Below, piece by piece: positions 17,130 through 25,741 of a stretch of DNA of 64,000 nt. Both the position numbers and the translations under genes were made by a program. The notes beneath the pieces were generated by a model, which saw only the letters and a list, made by a program, of their open reading frames with translations, was not told where the DNA came from and did not search any database. Location of the stretch: assembly GCF_040530035.1 (NCBI RefSeq), contig NZ_JBEWCD010000003.1:310001-374000 (forward strand), in the 5' to 3' direction. Numbering within the stretch: position 1 is the first letter of the stretch; each line of letters begins with the position of its first letter. Source of the stretch: Roseibium sp. HPY-6. GTDB lineage: Bacteria; Pseudomonadota; Alphaproteobacteria; Rhizobiales; Stappiaceae.

Positions 17130-18254
17130 ATGTATGTTGCCGTCAAAGGTGGCGAAACCGCTATCCGAAACGCTCACAAGCTGCTCGCCAAACGCCGCCG
17201 GGGCGACACGTCGGTGCCCGCGCTGACGCTGGAGCAGATCGCTGAGCAGCTGTCCCATTCCGTCGCCCGCGTGATGGGCGAGGGCTCACTCTACGACGAA
17301 ACTCTTGCGGCGCTTGCCATCAAGCAGGCGCGCGGTGACCTGATCGAGGCCGCGTTTCTGATGCGGGCGTACCGGACCACTTTGCCTCGGTTCGGGTACA
17401 GCCAACCGGTGGACACCGCCAGAATGCTGGTGGAGCGCCGGATTTCAGCCACCTACAAGGACCTGCCGGGCGGCCAGGTGCTCGGCCCGACATTCGACTA
17501 CAGCCACAGGCTGCTCGACTTCACGCTCGCCGCGGAAGCGGACGGTGCCGAAATGCCTGTTGAAACGGCAGAAGCGCACGACGACGCCATGCCCCGCGTG
17601 ACCGACCTGCTCGGTGACGAAGGCCTTATGGAACCGGACCCGATCACCGATGAGGATGCGCCTGTCGGCGATCTCACGCGTGAACCGCTTGCCTTTCCAG
17701 CGGATCGCGACCTTCGGCTACAGAACCTTGCGCGTGGCGATGAGGGTTTCCTGCTGGCACTCGCCTACTCCACCCAGCGCGGTTACGGGCGGACCCACCC
17801 TTTTGCCGGTGAAATCCGCTATGGCGAGGTGGAAGTCGAGTTCTTCGCAGAAGAACTGGGGTTTGCCGTAACGCTCGGGACAATCAAGGTCACCGAGTGC
17901 CAGATGGTCAACCAGTTCAAGGGGTCTTCAAAAGCCGCACCGACCTTTACGCGCGGCTACGGCCTCGTCTTCGGCCAGGTCGAGCGCAAGGCCATGTCGA
18001 TGGCCATGGTCGACCGGTCCATGCGCTGGCAGGAGCTTGGTGAAGAACAGTCTGCGCCGGCCCAGGACGTCGAATTCGTCCTCTCGCATTCCGACAATAT
18101 CCAGGCGACCGGTTTCGTCGAACACCTGAAACTGCCCCACTATGTCGACTTCCAGGCTGAACTCGATCTTGTCCGCAGGATGCGGGCGGAGTGGTTCGAA
18201 AAGCGCGACCAGATCCCGGATGAAAAAGCCGCTGCCCAGGAGGCTGCAGAATGA
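17130..18254 (+). CDS. phnI: C-P lyase subunit PhnI
   Basis: PhnI subunit, 374 residues, a nucleosidase-like component that displaces adenine from ATP in the presence of PhnG/H/L. The N-terminus MYVAVKGGETAIRNAHKLL and the following AKRRRGD are the PhnI hallmark. Later blocks such as SYSTQRGYGRTHPFAGEIRYGEVEVEF (in parts) and the TRGYGLVFGQVERKAMSMAMVD region are typical. The stop overlaps the phnJ start (ATGA). Length is normal for the family. Confidence 0.94.
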   Translation: MYVAVKGGETAIRNAHKLLAKRRRGDTSVPALTLEQIAEQLSHSVARVMGEGSLYDETLAALAIKQARGDLIEAAFLMRAYRTTLPRFGYSQPVDTARMLVERRISATYKDLPGGQVLGPTFDYSHRLLDFTLAAEADGAEMPVETAEAHDDAMPRVTDLLGDEGLMEPDPITDEDAPVGDLTREPLAFPADRDLRLQNLARGDEGFLLALAYSTQRGYGRTHPFAGEIRYGEVEVEFFAEELGFAVTLGTIKVTECQMVNQFKGSSKAAPTFTRGYGLVFGQVERKAMSMAMVDRSMRWQELGEEQSAPAQDVEFVLSHSDNIQATGFVEHLKLPHYVDFQAELDLVRRMRAEWFEKRDQIPDEKAAAQEAAE

Positions 18255-19180
18255 ATGATACGGCTCAGATCTACGATCAGGGCGAATACAATTTCGCCTA
18301 TCTGGACGAACAGACAAAGCGCATGATCCGCAGGGCTATTCTGAAAGGGATCGCAATACCCGGTTATCAGGTGCCCTTTGCATCCCGTGAAATGCCGATG
18401 CCCTATGGCTGGGGAACAGGCGGCGTCCAGGTGACGGCCGCGGTCCTCGGGAAGGACGATTGCCTTAAGATGATCGACCAGGGCTCCGATGACACGACCA
18501 ACGCAGTGTCCCTGCGCGGTTTCTTTGAAAAGACGGCAGGTGTCCGGACGACATACGAAACCTCCGAGGCGACGGTCATCCAGACACGGCACCGCATCCC
18601 GGAGAAAACGCTTACCGAAGACCAGATCCTGGTGTTCCAGGTGCCGATCCCTGAACCGCTTCGTTTTCTGGAACCGCGCGAAACCGAGACCCGCAAGATG
18701 CATGCACTGGAGGACTATGGCCTTATGCATGTGAAGCTCTACGAGGACATAGCGAAAAACGGGCATATTGCCACCACCTATGCGTACCCGGTGAAGGTCA
18801 ATGACCGCTACGTGATGGATCCCTCGCCCACGCCGAAATTCGACAATCCTAAGATCGATGAAATGGCTGCGCTGCAGCTTTACGGTGCCGGCCGAGAAAA
18901 ACGCATTTATGCGATCCCGCCCTATACGAAGGTGAAAAGCCTCGACTTCGAAGACTATCCCTTCGAGGTTCAGAAGTTTGACAAACCCTGTGCGCTTTGC
19001 GGCGCGGAACATGTCTATCTCGACGAGGTGATCCTCGATGACAAAGGCGGGCGGATGTTCGTCTGCTCCGACAGTGACCACTGCGAGGAACGCCGCGCAC
19101 AAGGTCACACCGGACCGATGGCGGCCAATCCGGCCGCGGCCCAGATTACCGAAAAGAACCAGAGGGAAACGACCCGATGA
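18251..19180 (+). CDS. phnJ: C-P lyase, radical SAM subunit PhnJ
   Basis: Catalytic subunit of C-P lyase, 309 residues. It is an unusual radical SAM enzyme that breaks the carbon-phosphorus bond of ribose 1-phosphonate 5-phosphate. The cysteine set is visible: CALC (about residues 241-244), then C in FVCSDSDHC about 22 residues later, giving the C-x2-C-x21-C-x5-C arrangement in which three cysteines bind the 4Fe-4S cluster and one forms the thiyl radical. The start region YNFAYLDEQTKRMIRR is typical. It overlaps phnI and phnK by 4 bases each. Confidence 0.95.
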   Translation: MNDTAQIYDQGEYNFAYLDEQTKRMIRRAILKGIAIPGYQVPFASREMPMPYGWGTGGVQVTAAVLGKDDCLKMIDQGSDDTTNAVSLRGFFEKTAGVRTTYETSEATVIQTRHRIPEKTLTEDQILVFQVPIPEPLRFLEPRETETRKMHALEDYGLMHVKLYEDIAKNGHIATTYAYPVKVNDRYVMDPSPTPKFDNPKIDEMAALQLYGAGREKRIYAIPPYTKVKSLDFEDYPFEVQKFDKPCALCGAEHVYLDEVILDDKGGRMFVCSDSDHCEERRAQGHTGPMAANPAAAQITEKNQRETTR

Positions 19181-19965
19181 ACACGATTCAATCGGACGAA
19201 CCGCTTCTGCAGGTTCATAACGTCACCCGCTACTACGGCGACCGGGTCGGTTGCTTAGACGTCTCCTTTGACCTGTGGCCGGGCGAAGTGCTTGCGATCG
19301 TGGGGGAAAGCGGCTCCGGCAAGACCACATTGCTCAACTGCCTGTCGACACGGCTCGCGCCGACAGCTGGTGCCATCGAGTACCGGATGCGCGACGGCGC
19401 CATGCGCAATCTTTACCAGCTGACGGAAGCAGAACGCCGCCTCTTGATGCGCACCGACTGGGGCTTTGTGCACCAGAATGCCGCCGACGGACTGCGCATG
19501 AATGTGTCCGCCGGGGCAAATGTGGGCGAGCGGCTGATGGCAGTCGGCCAACGGCACTACGGCAATATCCGCTCCACTGCTGACGATTGGCTTGGCCGCG
19601 TCGAGATTGAAAGCGACCGGATAGATGACGACCCCCGCTCCTTTTCAGGCGGCATGCGCCAGCGGCTCCAGATCGCCCGTAACCTCGTGACGCATCCTCG
19701 GCTGGTGTTCATGGACGAGCCCACCGGCGGCCTTGACGTGTCGGTGCAGGCACGGTTGCTCGACCTGTTACGGCGGCTTGTGTCCGATCTCGGACTGTCG
19801 GTCGTGATCGTGACCCATGACCTTGCCGTTGCCCGGCTGCTCTCGCACCGGATCATGGTGATGCGGCACGGCTATGTAATCGAAGCCGGCCTGACCGATC
19901 AGGTGCTCGACGATCCGCGCGAGCCCTACTCACAACTTCTTGTGTCCTCCATCCTTCAAGTCTGA
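19177..19965 (+). CDS. phnK: C-P lyase ABC ATPase PhnK
   Basis: ABC-type ATPase of 262 residues associated with the C-P lyase core complex, where it binds as a dimer on PhnJ. Walker A is GESGSGKTTLLNCLSTRL, the ABC signature is SFSGGMRQRLQIARNLV, Walker B is LVFMDEPTGGLDVS and the switch His follows in VIVTHDLAV. The sequence also resembles oligopeptide ABC ATPases, but position in phnGHIJKL settles the name. It overlaps the phnJ stop. Confidence 0.94.
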   Translation: MNTIQSDEPLLQVHNVTRYYGDRVGCLDVSFDLWPGEVLAIVGESGSGKTTLLNCLSTRLAPTAGAIEYRMRDGAMRNLYQLTEAERRLLMRTDWGFVHQNAADGLRMNVSAGANVGERLMAVGQRHYGNIRSTADDWLGRVEIESDRIDDDPRSFSGGMRQRLQIARNLVTHPRLVFMDEPTGGLDVSVQARLLDLLRRLVSDLGLSVVIVTHDLAVARLLSHRIMVMRHGYVIEAGLTDQVLDDPREPYSQLLVSSILQV

Positions 19966-19980
19966 GAGGAGCAACCAATC

Positions 19981-20685
19981 ATGCCTGTTCGTCTTTATCT
20001 CAACAATGTCGGCAAGTCCTTCACCATGCATCTGCAGGGTGGCACGATCATACCGGTCGTCGACAAAGTGGAATTTTCCGTGAACGCCGGGGAATGCGTC
20101 GTTCTGGGCGGTCCGTCCGGCGCCGGCAAGAGCTCCATTTTGAAAATGATCTACGGAAATTATCGCTGCGATCAGGGCCAGATCCTGGTCACCATTGACG
20201 ACGAGATCATCAACGTCGCCGACGCCGAGCCCCGCAAAGTCCTGCAATTGCGTGAAGACACGATAGGCTATGTCAGCCAGTTCCTCAGGACAATCCCGCG
20301 CGTGTCGGCCGAGGACGTCGTGGCAGAGCCACTGGTTGCCCAGGGTGAAAGCGAGGAAGCCGCCGTTGAAAAGGCACGTTCGCTCCTTGCCCGCCTGAAT
20401 GTTCCTGAACGGCTGTGGACGCTGCCACCCGCGACCTTTTCGGGCGGTGAGCAGCAAAGGGTCAATATTGCCCGCGGATTTATCGCACACTATCCGATCC
20501 TGCTTCTCGATGAGCCGACCGCCTCACTCGATGCTGCCAACCGGGCCGTGGTGGTTCGTCTTGTGCAGGAAAAGAAGGAACAGGGCGTTGCTATGGTCGG
20601 CATTCTGCACGATCAGGATGTCAGGGAGGAAATCGCCGATCGCATCATCGATGTGACCGCTTTTGCCGCAGACGCGGCCGCCTGA
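19981..20685 (+). CDS. phnL: C-P lyase ABC ATPase PhnL
   Basis: Second ABC-type protein of the C-P lyase system, 234 residues, needed with PhnG, H and I for transfer of the phosphonate to the ribose carbon. Walker A GGPSGAGKSSILKM, signature TFSGGEQQRVNIARGF and Walker B PILLLDEPTASLDAAN are visible. The lipoprotein-export-like (LolD-type) sequence is normal for PhnL. It lies 15 bp after phnK with its own Shine-Dalgarno (GAGAGGAG). It is the last gene of the first phn block; a 107-bp gap with a Pho box follows. Confidence 0.94.
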   Translation: MPVRLYLNNVGKSFTMHLQGGTIIPVVDKVEFSVNAGECVVLGGPSGAGKSSILKMIYGNYRCDQGQILVTIDDEIINVADAEPRKVLQLREDTIGYVSQFLRTIPRVSAEDVVAEPLVAQGESEEAAVEKARSLLARLNVPERLWTLPPATFSGGEQQRVNIARGFIAHYPILLLDEPTASLDAANRAVVVRLVQEKKEQGVAMVGILHDQDVREEIADRIIDVTAFAADAAA

Positions 20686-20723
20686 CCGACTTTGACAAGG
20701 AAACGGTTGCAGGCAGGTTCAAA

Positions 20724-20741
20724 CTGTCACAGAACAGTCAC
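20724..20741 (+). promoter_or_regulatory. Pho box before DUF1045-phnM-phnN
   Basis: CTGTCACAGAACAGTCAC closely matches the PhoB consensus CTGTCAT-N4-CTGTCAT (two 7-mers 11 bases apart). It lies 52 bases upstream of the DUF1045 gene start, in a 107-bp gap inside the phn cluster. It sits inside a longer inverted repeat, AGGCAGG at 20711 against CCTGCCT at 20744. It suggests a second, PhoB-controlled promoter. Confidence 0.72.
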
Positions 20742-20792
20742 GGCCTGCCTTTAGAGCCTGTTGCCTCCCTCGACTGAACCTCTGGTACCGAA

Positions 20793-21542
20793 ATGCGTTA
20801 CGCCCTCTACTTTGCTGCCGATGCGGACGATCTTCTGATGCGGCTCGGGAATGCCTGGCTGGGCCGGGACCCGTTTACCGGGACATCCCTCACGCAACCG
20901 AGTGTAGCGGAAATTGATCCGGAGCGTTTTTACGCGCTGACCGACAGTCCGCGCCGCTACGGATTTCACGGCACCCTCAAGGCGCCGTTTCACTTGCAGG
21001 CGAACGCTGCCGAAGCGGACCTGGTTCAGGCCTGCAAGGACTTTGCACAGACGGCATCACCCTTTGACGTCCGGAGCCTTGGCGTCAACCGGCTCGGCAA
21101 ATTCCTTGCCCTGACGCCCAACGAGAATGAACCGGGGCTGGCTGCCTTTGCGTCAGAATGCGTCCGGCGTTTCGAGGGTTTTCGCGCGCCGCTTTCACAG
21201 GCGGACATCGAGCGCCGCCGCAAGAGCGGCCTGACGGCAAAACAGGATAGCTATCTGACCGAGTGGGGGTACCCCTACATCTTCGACGAGTTCCGCTTCC
21301 ATATGACCCTCTCCATCAAGCTGGAGAACACGGAGGAAGCCGATAGGATCAAGGCCGCGGCTGAACGGCATTTCGCGGAGGTTACCGGCCGGCCGCGTAC
21401 CTGCCGGTCCTTCGCCCTTTACGTCGAACCGGAGCGGGGCGCACCGTTCGACGTTCATACCGTTTTTCAGCTCACAGGGACGCAGGCCGAGAGCTCGGCT
21501 GAAGGCAATTCTGGCCGCCCGGCCGCCGAGGAGAATGCATGA
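20793..21542 (+). CDS. DUF1045 phosphonate-metabolism protein
   Basis: Protein of 249 residues, DUF1045, the family annotated as a putative phosphonate metabolism protein and related to the 2H phosphoesterases. Two HxT-like elements are visible: HGTLKAPFHL (about residue 55) and FHMTLSIKL (about 170), the expected pair for a 2H enzyme. It resembles cyclic phosphodiesterases that process the 1,2-cyclic phosphate of ribose made by PhnJ. PhnP is absent from the window, so this could fill that role (inference). The stop overlaps the phnM start (ATGA). Confidence 0.85.
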   Translation: MRYALYFAADADDLLMRLGNAWLGRDPFTGTSLTQPSVAEIDPERFYALTDSPRRYGFHGTLKAPFHLQANAAEADLVQACKDFAQTASPFDVRSLGVNRLGKFLALTPNENEPGLAAFASECVRRFEGFRAPLSQADIERRRKSGLTAKQDSYLTEWGYPYIFDEFRFHMTLSIKLENTEEADRIKAAAERHFAEVTGRPRTCRSFALYVEPERGAPFDVHTVFQLTGTQAESSAEGNSGRPAAEENA

Positions 21543-22684
21543 GTACGCATCTGAAAGTCTTCAAGAACGCGAAACTTGTCCTTGCCGAAGAGGTCATCAA
21601 TGGTTCCTTGAGCGTGAACTCATCTGGCGCGATCGAAGCAATCGAAACGCCGAGCAACGTCGAAGGTCACGACTGTGAAGGCGACTTTCTCCTGCCCGGT
21701 CTTGTTGAGCTGCACACGGACCACCTGGAAACCCATTACGCCCCGCGTCCGAAAGTGCGCTGGAACACCGTTTCGGCGGTGCAGGCACATGATGCCCAGA
21801 TTGCGTGTGCCGGCATCACCACCGTTTTCGACGCGCTGCGCGTTGGAATGGATGAAGACGCCGACCTGCGCTACTCGGACATGCGCGCGCTTGCCGATGC
21901 CATCGAAACGGGACAGCGTGAACACCGACTGCGCGCTGACCATTTCATTCACCTGCGCTGCGAAGTCTCCGCCCCCGATGTGCTGAGCGCTTTCGAGGTG
22001 TTCCAGGATGACGAGAGCATTCGCCTGATTTCACTGATGGACCACACACCGGGCCAAAGACAGTTCGTCTCGCTCGATTCCTACAAAATCTATTACCAGG
22101 GCAAGAAAGGCTTCACCGACGCCGAGATGGACGAATTCATACGTCGGCGGCAAGCCCGCGCTGGCGGACTTGCACCCGACAACCGGCAGAAACTTTCCGC
22201 GCTCGCACGCGATCGCGACATCGCCATTGCCAGCCATGATGACGCGACACTTGAGCATGTCGACGAAGCGATCGGACTGGGCACGAAAATCGCCGAATTT
22301 CCGACCACAATCGAGGCGGCGAAGGCCTCTCACGAGGCCGGCATGGCCGTCCTCATGGGAGCCCCCAACGTGGTTCGTGGTGGATCGCACTCCGGAAACG
22401 TATCGGCGAAAGAACTCGCCGAAGCGGGTTATCTCGACGTGCTTTCCTCCGACTACGTTCCGGTCTCGCTCATCCAGGCGGCTTTCCAGCTCGCGGACGA
22501 AATCGAGACCATCGACCTTCCCAAGGCGGTCGCCACGGTCACATCCAGTCCGGCCCGTGCAATCGGGCTGACCGATCGCGGCATTCTGGCTCCGGGTCTG
22601 CGCGCTGACCTCATCCAGGTGAAGCTTGTCGGCAGTGTGCCGATCGTACGCGGCGTCTGGCGCGAGGGCAGGCGCGTTGCCTGA
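21539..22684 (+). CDS. phnM: Triphosphoribosyl phosphonate diphosphatase PhnM
   Basis: Amidohydrolase-superfamily enzyme, 381 residues, that removes pyrophosphate from ribose 1-phosphonate 5-triphosphate. The metal site starts with LPGLVELHTDHLETH (family variant of the HxH motif, with His at about 60 and 63), a later SLMDHTPGQRQF block is diagnostic for PhnM, and metal-binding SHDDAT and LSSDYVP follow. C-terminal NPxxA-like TSSPARAIGLTDRG is present. It is coupled to the DUF1045 gene and overlaps phnN. Confidence 0.94.
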   Translation: MSTHLKVFKNAKLVLAEEVINGSLSVNSSGAIEAIETPSNVEGHDCEGDFLLPGLVELHTDHLETHYAPRPKVRWNTVSAVQAHDAQIACAGITTVFDALRVGMDEDADLRYSDMRALADAIETGQREHRLRADHFIHLRCEVSAPDVLSAFEVFQDDESIRLISLMDHTPGQRQFVSLDSYKIYYQGKKGFTDAEMDEFIRRRQARAGGLAPDNRQKLSALARDRDIAIASHDDATLEHVDEAIGLGTKIAEFPTTIEAAKASHEAGMAVLMGAPNVVRGGSHSGNVSAKELAEAGYLDVLSSDYVPVSLIQAAFQLADEIETIDLPKAVATVTSSPARAIGLTDRGILAPGLRADLIQVKLVGSVPIVRGVWREGRRVA

Positions 22685-23255
22685 AGCCGGCGGAGCATTC
22701 CAGGAGAAGATCGGCCCTGGCCGAATGGTGCTTGTGGTCGGACCAAGCGGTGCCGGCAAGGACACCTTGATGTCCGCGCTTCAGCTCAAGCTGGCGGAGA
22801 GGACCGAAGTCCTCTTCGCCCGCCGCGCCATCACCCGCCGCGCCGACCCGAATGCTGAAGATCATGCGACGCTTACGCGCGAGGAGTTCGATCGGCTGGT
22901 CGAACGGGGTGAGACCGCCTTGTCCTGGGAGGCGCATGGCCTTGGCTATGTCATTCCGAAGACCTATGACGATCATATAAAGGCCGGAAGCACCGTCATC
23001 GCCAACGGATCGCGCCGCGTCCTGGCACATGCATCGGAAAAATACCAGACAGCCGTAGTGCTGTTGATTACGGCACCGGTCGAGGTGCTTGCGGAGCGCC
23101 TTGCTGCCCGCGGACGGGAAAGCAGAGACGATATCGAACAGCGCCTGAGACGGGCAGACCTAGAACCGCAGGACGTCCCGAACCTTTATCGGATCGAAAA
23201 CACAGGCACGGTGGAACAGGGTGTAGCTGCAATGATCCGGGCATTGGATCTCTAA
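22677..23255 (+). CDS. phnN: Ribose 1,5-bisphosphate phosphokinase PhnN
   Basis: Kinase that converts ribose 1,5-bisphosphate to PRPP, the last step linking phosphonate use to nucleotide synthesis. The P-loop is VVGPSGAGKDTLMSAL, followed by the guanylate-kinase-like FARRAITRRADPNAEDH and the FDRLVERGETALSWEAHGL block. The start is uncertain: a TTG at 22677 overlaps the phnM stop by 8 bases and has GAGGG upstream, giving 192 residues, near the family norm; the next ATG at 22725 leaves only a residue or so before the first beta strand. Ends the phn cluster. Confidence 0.88.
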   Translation: MPEAGGAFQEKIGPGRMVLVVGPSGAGKDTLMSALQLKLAERTEVLFARRAITRRADPNAEDHATLTREEFDRLVERGETALSWEAHGLGYVIPKTYDDHIKAGSTVIANGSRRVLAHASEKYQTAVVLLITAPVEVLAERLAARGRESRDDIEQRLRRADLEPQDVPNLYRIENTGTVEQGVAAMIRALDL

Positions 23256-23308
23256 CCTGAAATAGGCCCTATCTGAGGGCAGCCTCTCCTCGTTTATGCA
23301 GGAATAAT

Positions 23309-24100
23309 TCAGAGCTCCCGGTAGCTTATCAGCTCAATCCCATGCTGCTTGATTGCATTGGCCAGATCGGGATTGGTGAGCATTTCCAGACAACTCACGC
23401 GATCTGCTTCCACGTCTTCATAGCCGATATGCCCCAACGCAGATGCATCGCTGCCAGCAACGGCAGGATGGTCAATAAAAATATGGGTTCCCGGCGACAA
23501 TTCACAGAGTTGCTGGACGAAGGCATTGCTCCTGTAGGTCGCTTCACGCGGATGCGCCGGGTAGGGTGAGAACCGTGGAACGCCGTGTCCGAATGGATCG
23601 TCGATCAGTCCGAATTCTTCGCACAGCTCGGCGATAGCTTCTCCCAGTCTGGGGTCGAAATCCGAAAAATGCCTCACCATGTGCGAGCTGATGTGAGAGG
23701 CATTTGAAAACAGCTTCACGCCCAGTTCGATTTGAGCGCGGAACTCACGCACGATATCGTCGATCGACCAGCGCCTGTCGACCAGACTGGGTCGAGGGTC
23801 TCCCTCCCTCGGCATCAGCAACGGCAGAAAGTATCCCGCCTCATCGACGAGGCTTGCCGCGTATGTCAAAGGGCGCCATTTCACGGCATTCCATTCGCTG
23901 GTCAAGGTCAGGTGGATGCCGATGTCGATTGCGGTGCGCGCGTTGAAGAGCGCCGCCGCATGGGGGACCCAGGCGCACGGCATCATGACCTCGACACTGC
24001 GTGCCGGCCCTGCCGAACAGGCGCGCAGACACCCAAGGTTCGATGCCAGGCTGGAGCCAGCATCATCCGCGCGTATGAGCAATCTCGTTTTTTCCGGCAT
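23309..24100 (-). CDS. ChbG/HpnK (YdjC-like) family deacetylase
   Basis: Carbohydrate deacetylase-like protein of 263 residues. Metal-binding residues typical of the YdjC family are visible: the Asp pair in LLIRADDAGSS (about residue 11), His in IGIHLTLTSEW, and the two His in SHISSHMVRH. ChbG removes acetyl groups from chitooligosaccharides and HpnK acts in hopanoid synthesis; neither context genes are present here, so the substrate is unknown. It is convergent with the end of phnN. No signal peptide, so it is probably cytoplasmic. Confidence 0.85.
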   Translation of the reverse strand: MPEKTRLLIRADDAGSSLASNLGCLRACSAGPARSVEVMMPCAWVPHAAALFNARTAIDIGIHLTLTSEWNAVKWRPLTYAASLVDEAGYFLPLLMPREGDPRPSLVDRRWSIDDIVREFRAQIELGVKLFSNASHISSHMVRHFSDFDPRLGEAIAELCEEFGLIDDPFGHGVPRFSPYPAHPREATYRSNAFVQQLCELSPGTHIFIDHPAVAGSDASALGHIGYEDVEADRVSCLEMLTNPDLANAIKQHGIELISYREL

Positions 24101-24460
24101 TCGATGACCTGTTTGTGTTGGCAGTGCCGATCAAAGCACAAGGCATTGCCGCCGTCAGTTGCCGCATACGCCAAAAATTGTCGCGGCCAGAGCTTTCAGA
24201 TCGGTCTGGGAACGCGGGCCCGCAGGTGCAGCGGACGCATGCTGCCTATCTGCATCCGCGCAACACCTTCGTGCATCCTTGCCTCTAATGCTGAACCTGG
24301 AAATGTGGTAGATTCGCCCGCTTGACCGCACTGATTTTAACCAGGGCAATTTTTCTGTCCTGAACGGCGGCCAGTCTCACGGCCTGCATATCAGGCAACG
24401 TGCGCCGTATTCGCTGATCGGACCCCGACCGGTCGCAACAACAATTGATGGAGAACTATT

Positions 24461-25294
24461 TTGGCTGAAGCATTTAACCTGCCTTACGAATATGTCGATC
24501 TGCTCACAAATCCAGGCCTGCCGACCTCGGCTGGCCCGGTCGCACTTAATCAGTATCTGTGCAAGGACCGCGGCAACGGCGGCAATGACAGTGCACACAG
24601 CTTTTACAAGAACTTTCGCTGGATCAAAAACGAGGTGGGCGAAAACCTCAACAGGCATGTCGGTGGCAGGGCGATTGACCTTGCATTGAAGGGACAGGGT
24701 AACGACGAGGCCTTTCTCAAGATCTGGAATTTCATGCTGAAGCACAAGGATCTGCTCGACAAGTACAAGGTTGAAGTCTGCGGGCGCGCCAACAAGGACG
24801 GCACCAAGGATGTCGAGGAAAAGGGCAAGATCAAAAGACTCTACTTTGACAAGATGTCAGACCGCGCCGCCCTGCAGGCAATGGTTCAGGACCGCTTTTT
24901 CGGCATGGATTGCATTGGGTTTGTAGCGAATTTCCTGATCTGGGTCGGCGAATGGGACAAGTATTACGGCGTGTCGCCGCGCAAGTACCCGCAACACGTC
25001 TGCAAGATCAACATCGACGATGTCAGCGAAGTCAAGCCGCTGGACTTCATGGTCTGGGGTGGTCACGTCGCAATCGTGGATTGGGTCTGGGAACAGATCG
25101 ATGAAAAGCGGGTCCGTATCGACATGTGCCAGAGTTCCAGTGGCGGTCCCCAGTGCAATGAGTGGGTGATCCTGCGTCAGACCAATGGCAAGGGCATCAA
25201 CGGCGGCCGCGAATTCATGATTGACGGCGGAACGCCGGCACCGCCGGTGCGCGGACATTTGACGATCTGGCGCCGCGAAGGTTTCTGGTACTAA
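24461..25294 (+). CDS. NlpC/P60- or CHAP-like hypothetical protein
   Basis: Protein of 277 residues that I do not recognise as a named family. The middle has FFGMDCIGFVANFLIW and, about 50 residues later, MVWGGHVAIVDWVW: a Cys at the start of a helix followed by a Gly-His in a beta strand, the layout of NlpC/P60 and CHAP papain-like hydrolases. There is no signal peptide, so any wall-lytic activity would need export. The start is a TTG at 24461 with GGAGA 7 bases before it. It stands alone between an opposite-strand deacetylase and an ArsR gene. Function is inference from fold-like motifs. Confidence 0.55.
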   Translation: MAEAFNLPYEYVDLLTNPGLPTSAGPVALNQYLCKDRGNGGNDSAHSFYKNFRWIKNEVGENLNRHVGGRAIDLALKGQGNDEAFLKIWNFMLKHKDLLDKYKVEVCGRANKDGTKDVEEKGKIKRLYFDKMSDRAALQAMVQDRFFGMDCIGFVANFLIWVGEWDKYYGVSPRKYPQHVCKINIDDVSEVKPLDFMVWGGHVAIVDWVWEQIDEKRVRIDMCQSSSGGPQCNEWVILRQTNGKGINGGREFMIDGGTPAPPVRGHLTIWRREGFWY

Positions 25295-25364
25295 CGATCA
25301 AAATGCACATGATCATACCGGAATGGACGCGCCGGGGCTTTTAAGGGTCTCGGCGCGAACCCAT

Positions 25365-25685
25365 TTAAACGTCTCTGATTTTCAGGCTCTCTTTCAGCCA
25401 GTTGGCGTAATCCGCCAGCGCGGCTTCATTCCGCAGACAATACGTCCATTTCTGCTGCCTCTTGGCGGAAAGGAATCCCGCGCGCTTTAGCAGCTCGATA
25501 TGCCGGCTCATTGTCGGCTGGCTGACGCCGAAATGCTCTGCAATCAACTGAACACACACACCGCTCTCTTCAGGATCCGCTGATTCCTGGTGTCCAAAAT
25601 GCTCCATCGGCCGGTCGAGAATACGGAGAATCTCTATCCGGGTCTCGTTGGCGAGCGCTTTTATTTGATCTTCACGGAGAGGCAT
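25365..25685 (-). CDS. ArsR family transcriptional regulator
   Basis: Small winged-HTH regulator of 106 residues. The ArsR/SmtB fold is clear (IKALANETRIEILRILDRP, then LIAEHFGVSQPTMSRHIELLKRAGFLSAKRQQKWTYC). The segment ESGVCVQLIAEH retains a Cys near the recognition helix, but not the CxC metal site of ArsR; so it may sense something other than arsenic. It is divergent from an alpha/beta hydrolase gene with only 56 bp between, and an AT-rich imperfect palindrome in that gap is a likely operator. Confidence 0.9.
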   Translation of the reverse strand: MPLREDQIKALANETRIEILRILDRPMEHFGHQESADPEESGVCVQLIAEHFGVSQPTMSRHIELLKRAGFLSAKRQQKWTYCLRNEAALADYANWLKESLKIRDV

Positions 25686-25688
25686 ATT

Positions 25689-25704
25689 ATAGTCATATAG
25701 CTAT
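25689..25704. promoter_or_regulatory. Imperfect palindrome in the arsR-hydrolase gap
   Basis: ATAGTCATATAGCTAT matches its own reverse complement at 12 of 16 positions. It sits in the short AT-rich gap between the divergent ArsR gene and hydrolase. Similar ATA-rich dyads are bound by ArsR-type repressors. The assignment is tentative. Confidence 0.4.
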
Positions 25705-25741
25705 TTTGCTAATTATAAATCTCTGAATGCGAGTCGGATCG

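Noticed and set aside
18140..19108. 322-residue minus-strand frame across phnJ
   Set aside because: Antisense to phnJ, which has intact catalytic cysteines; no homology-like features in the reverse frame.
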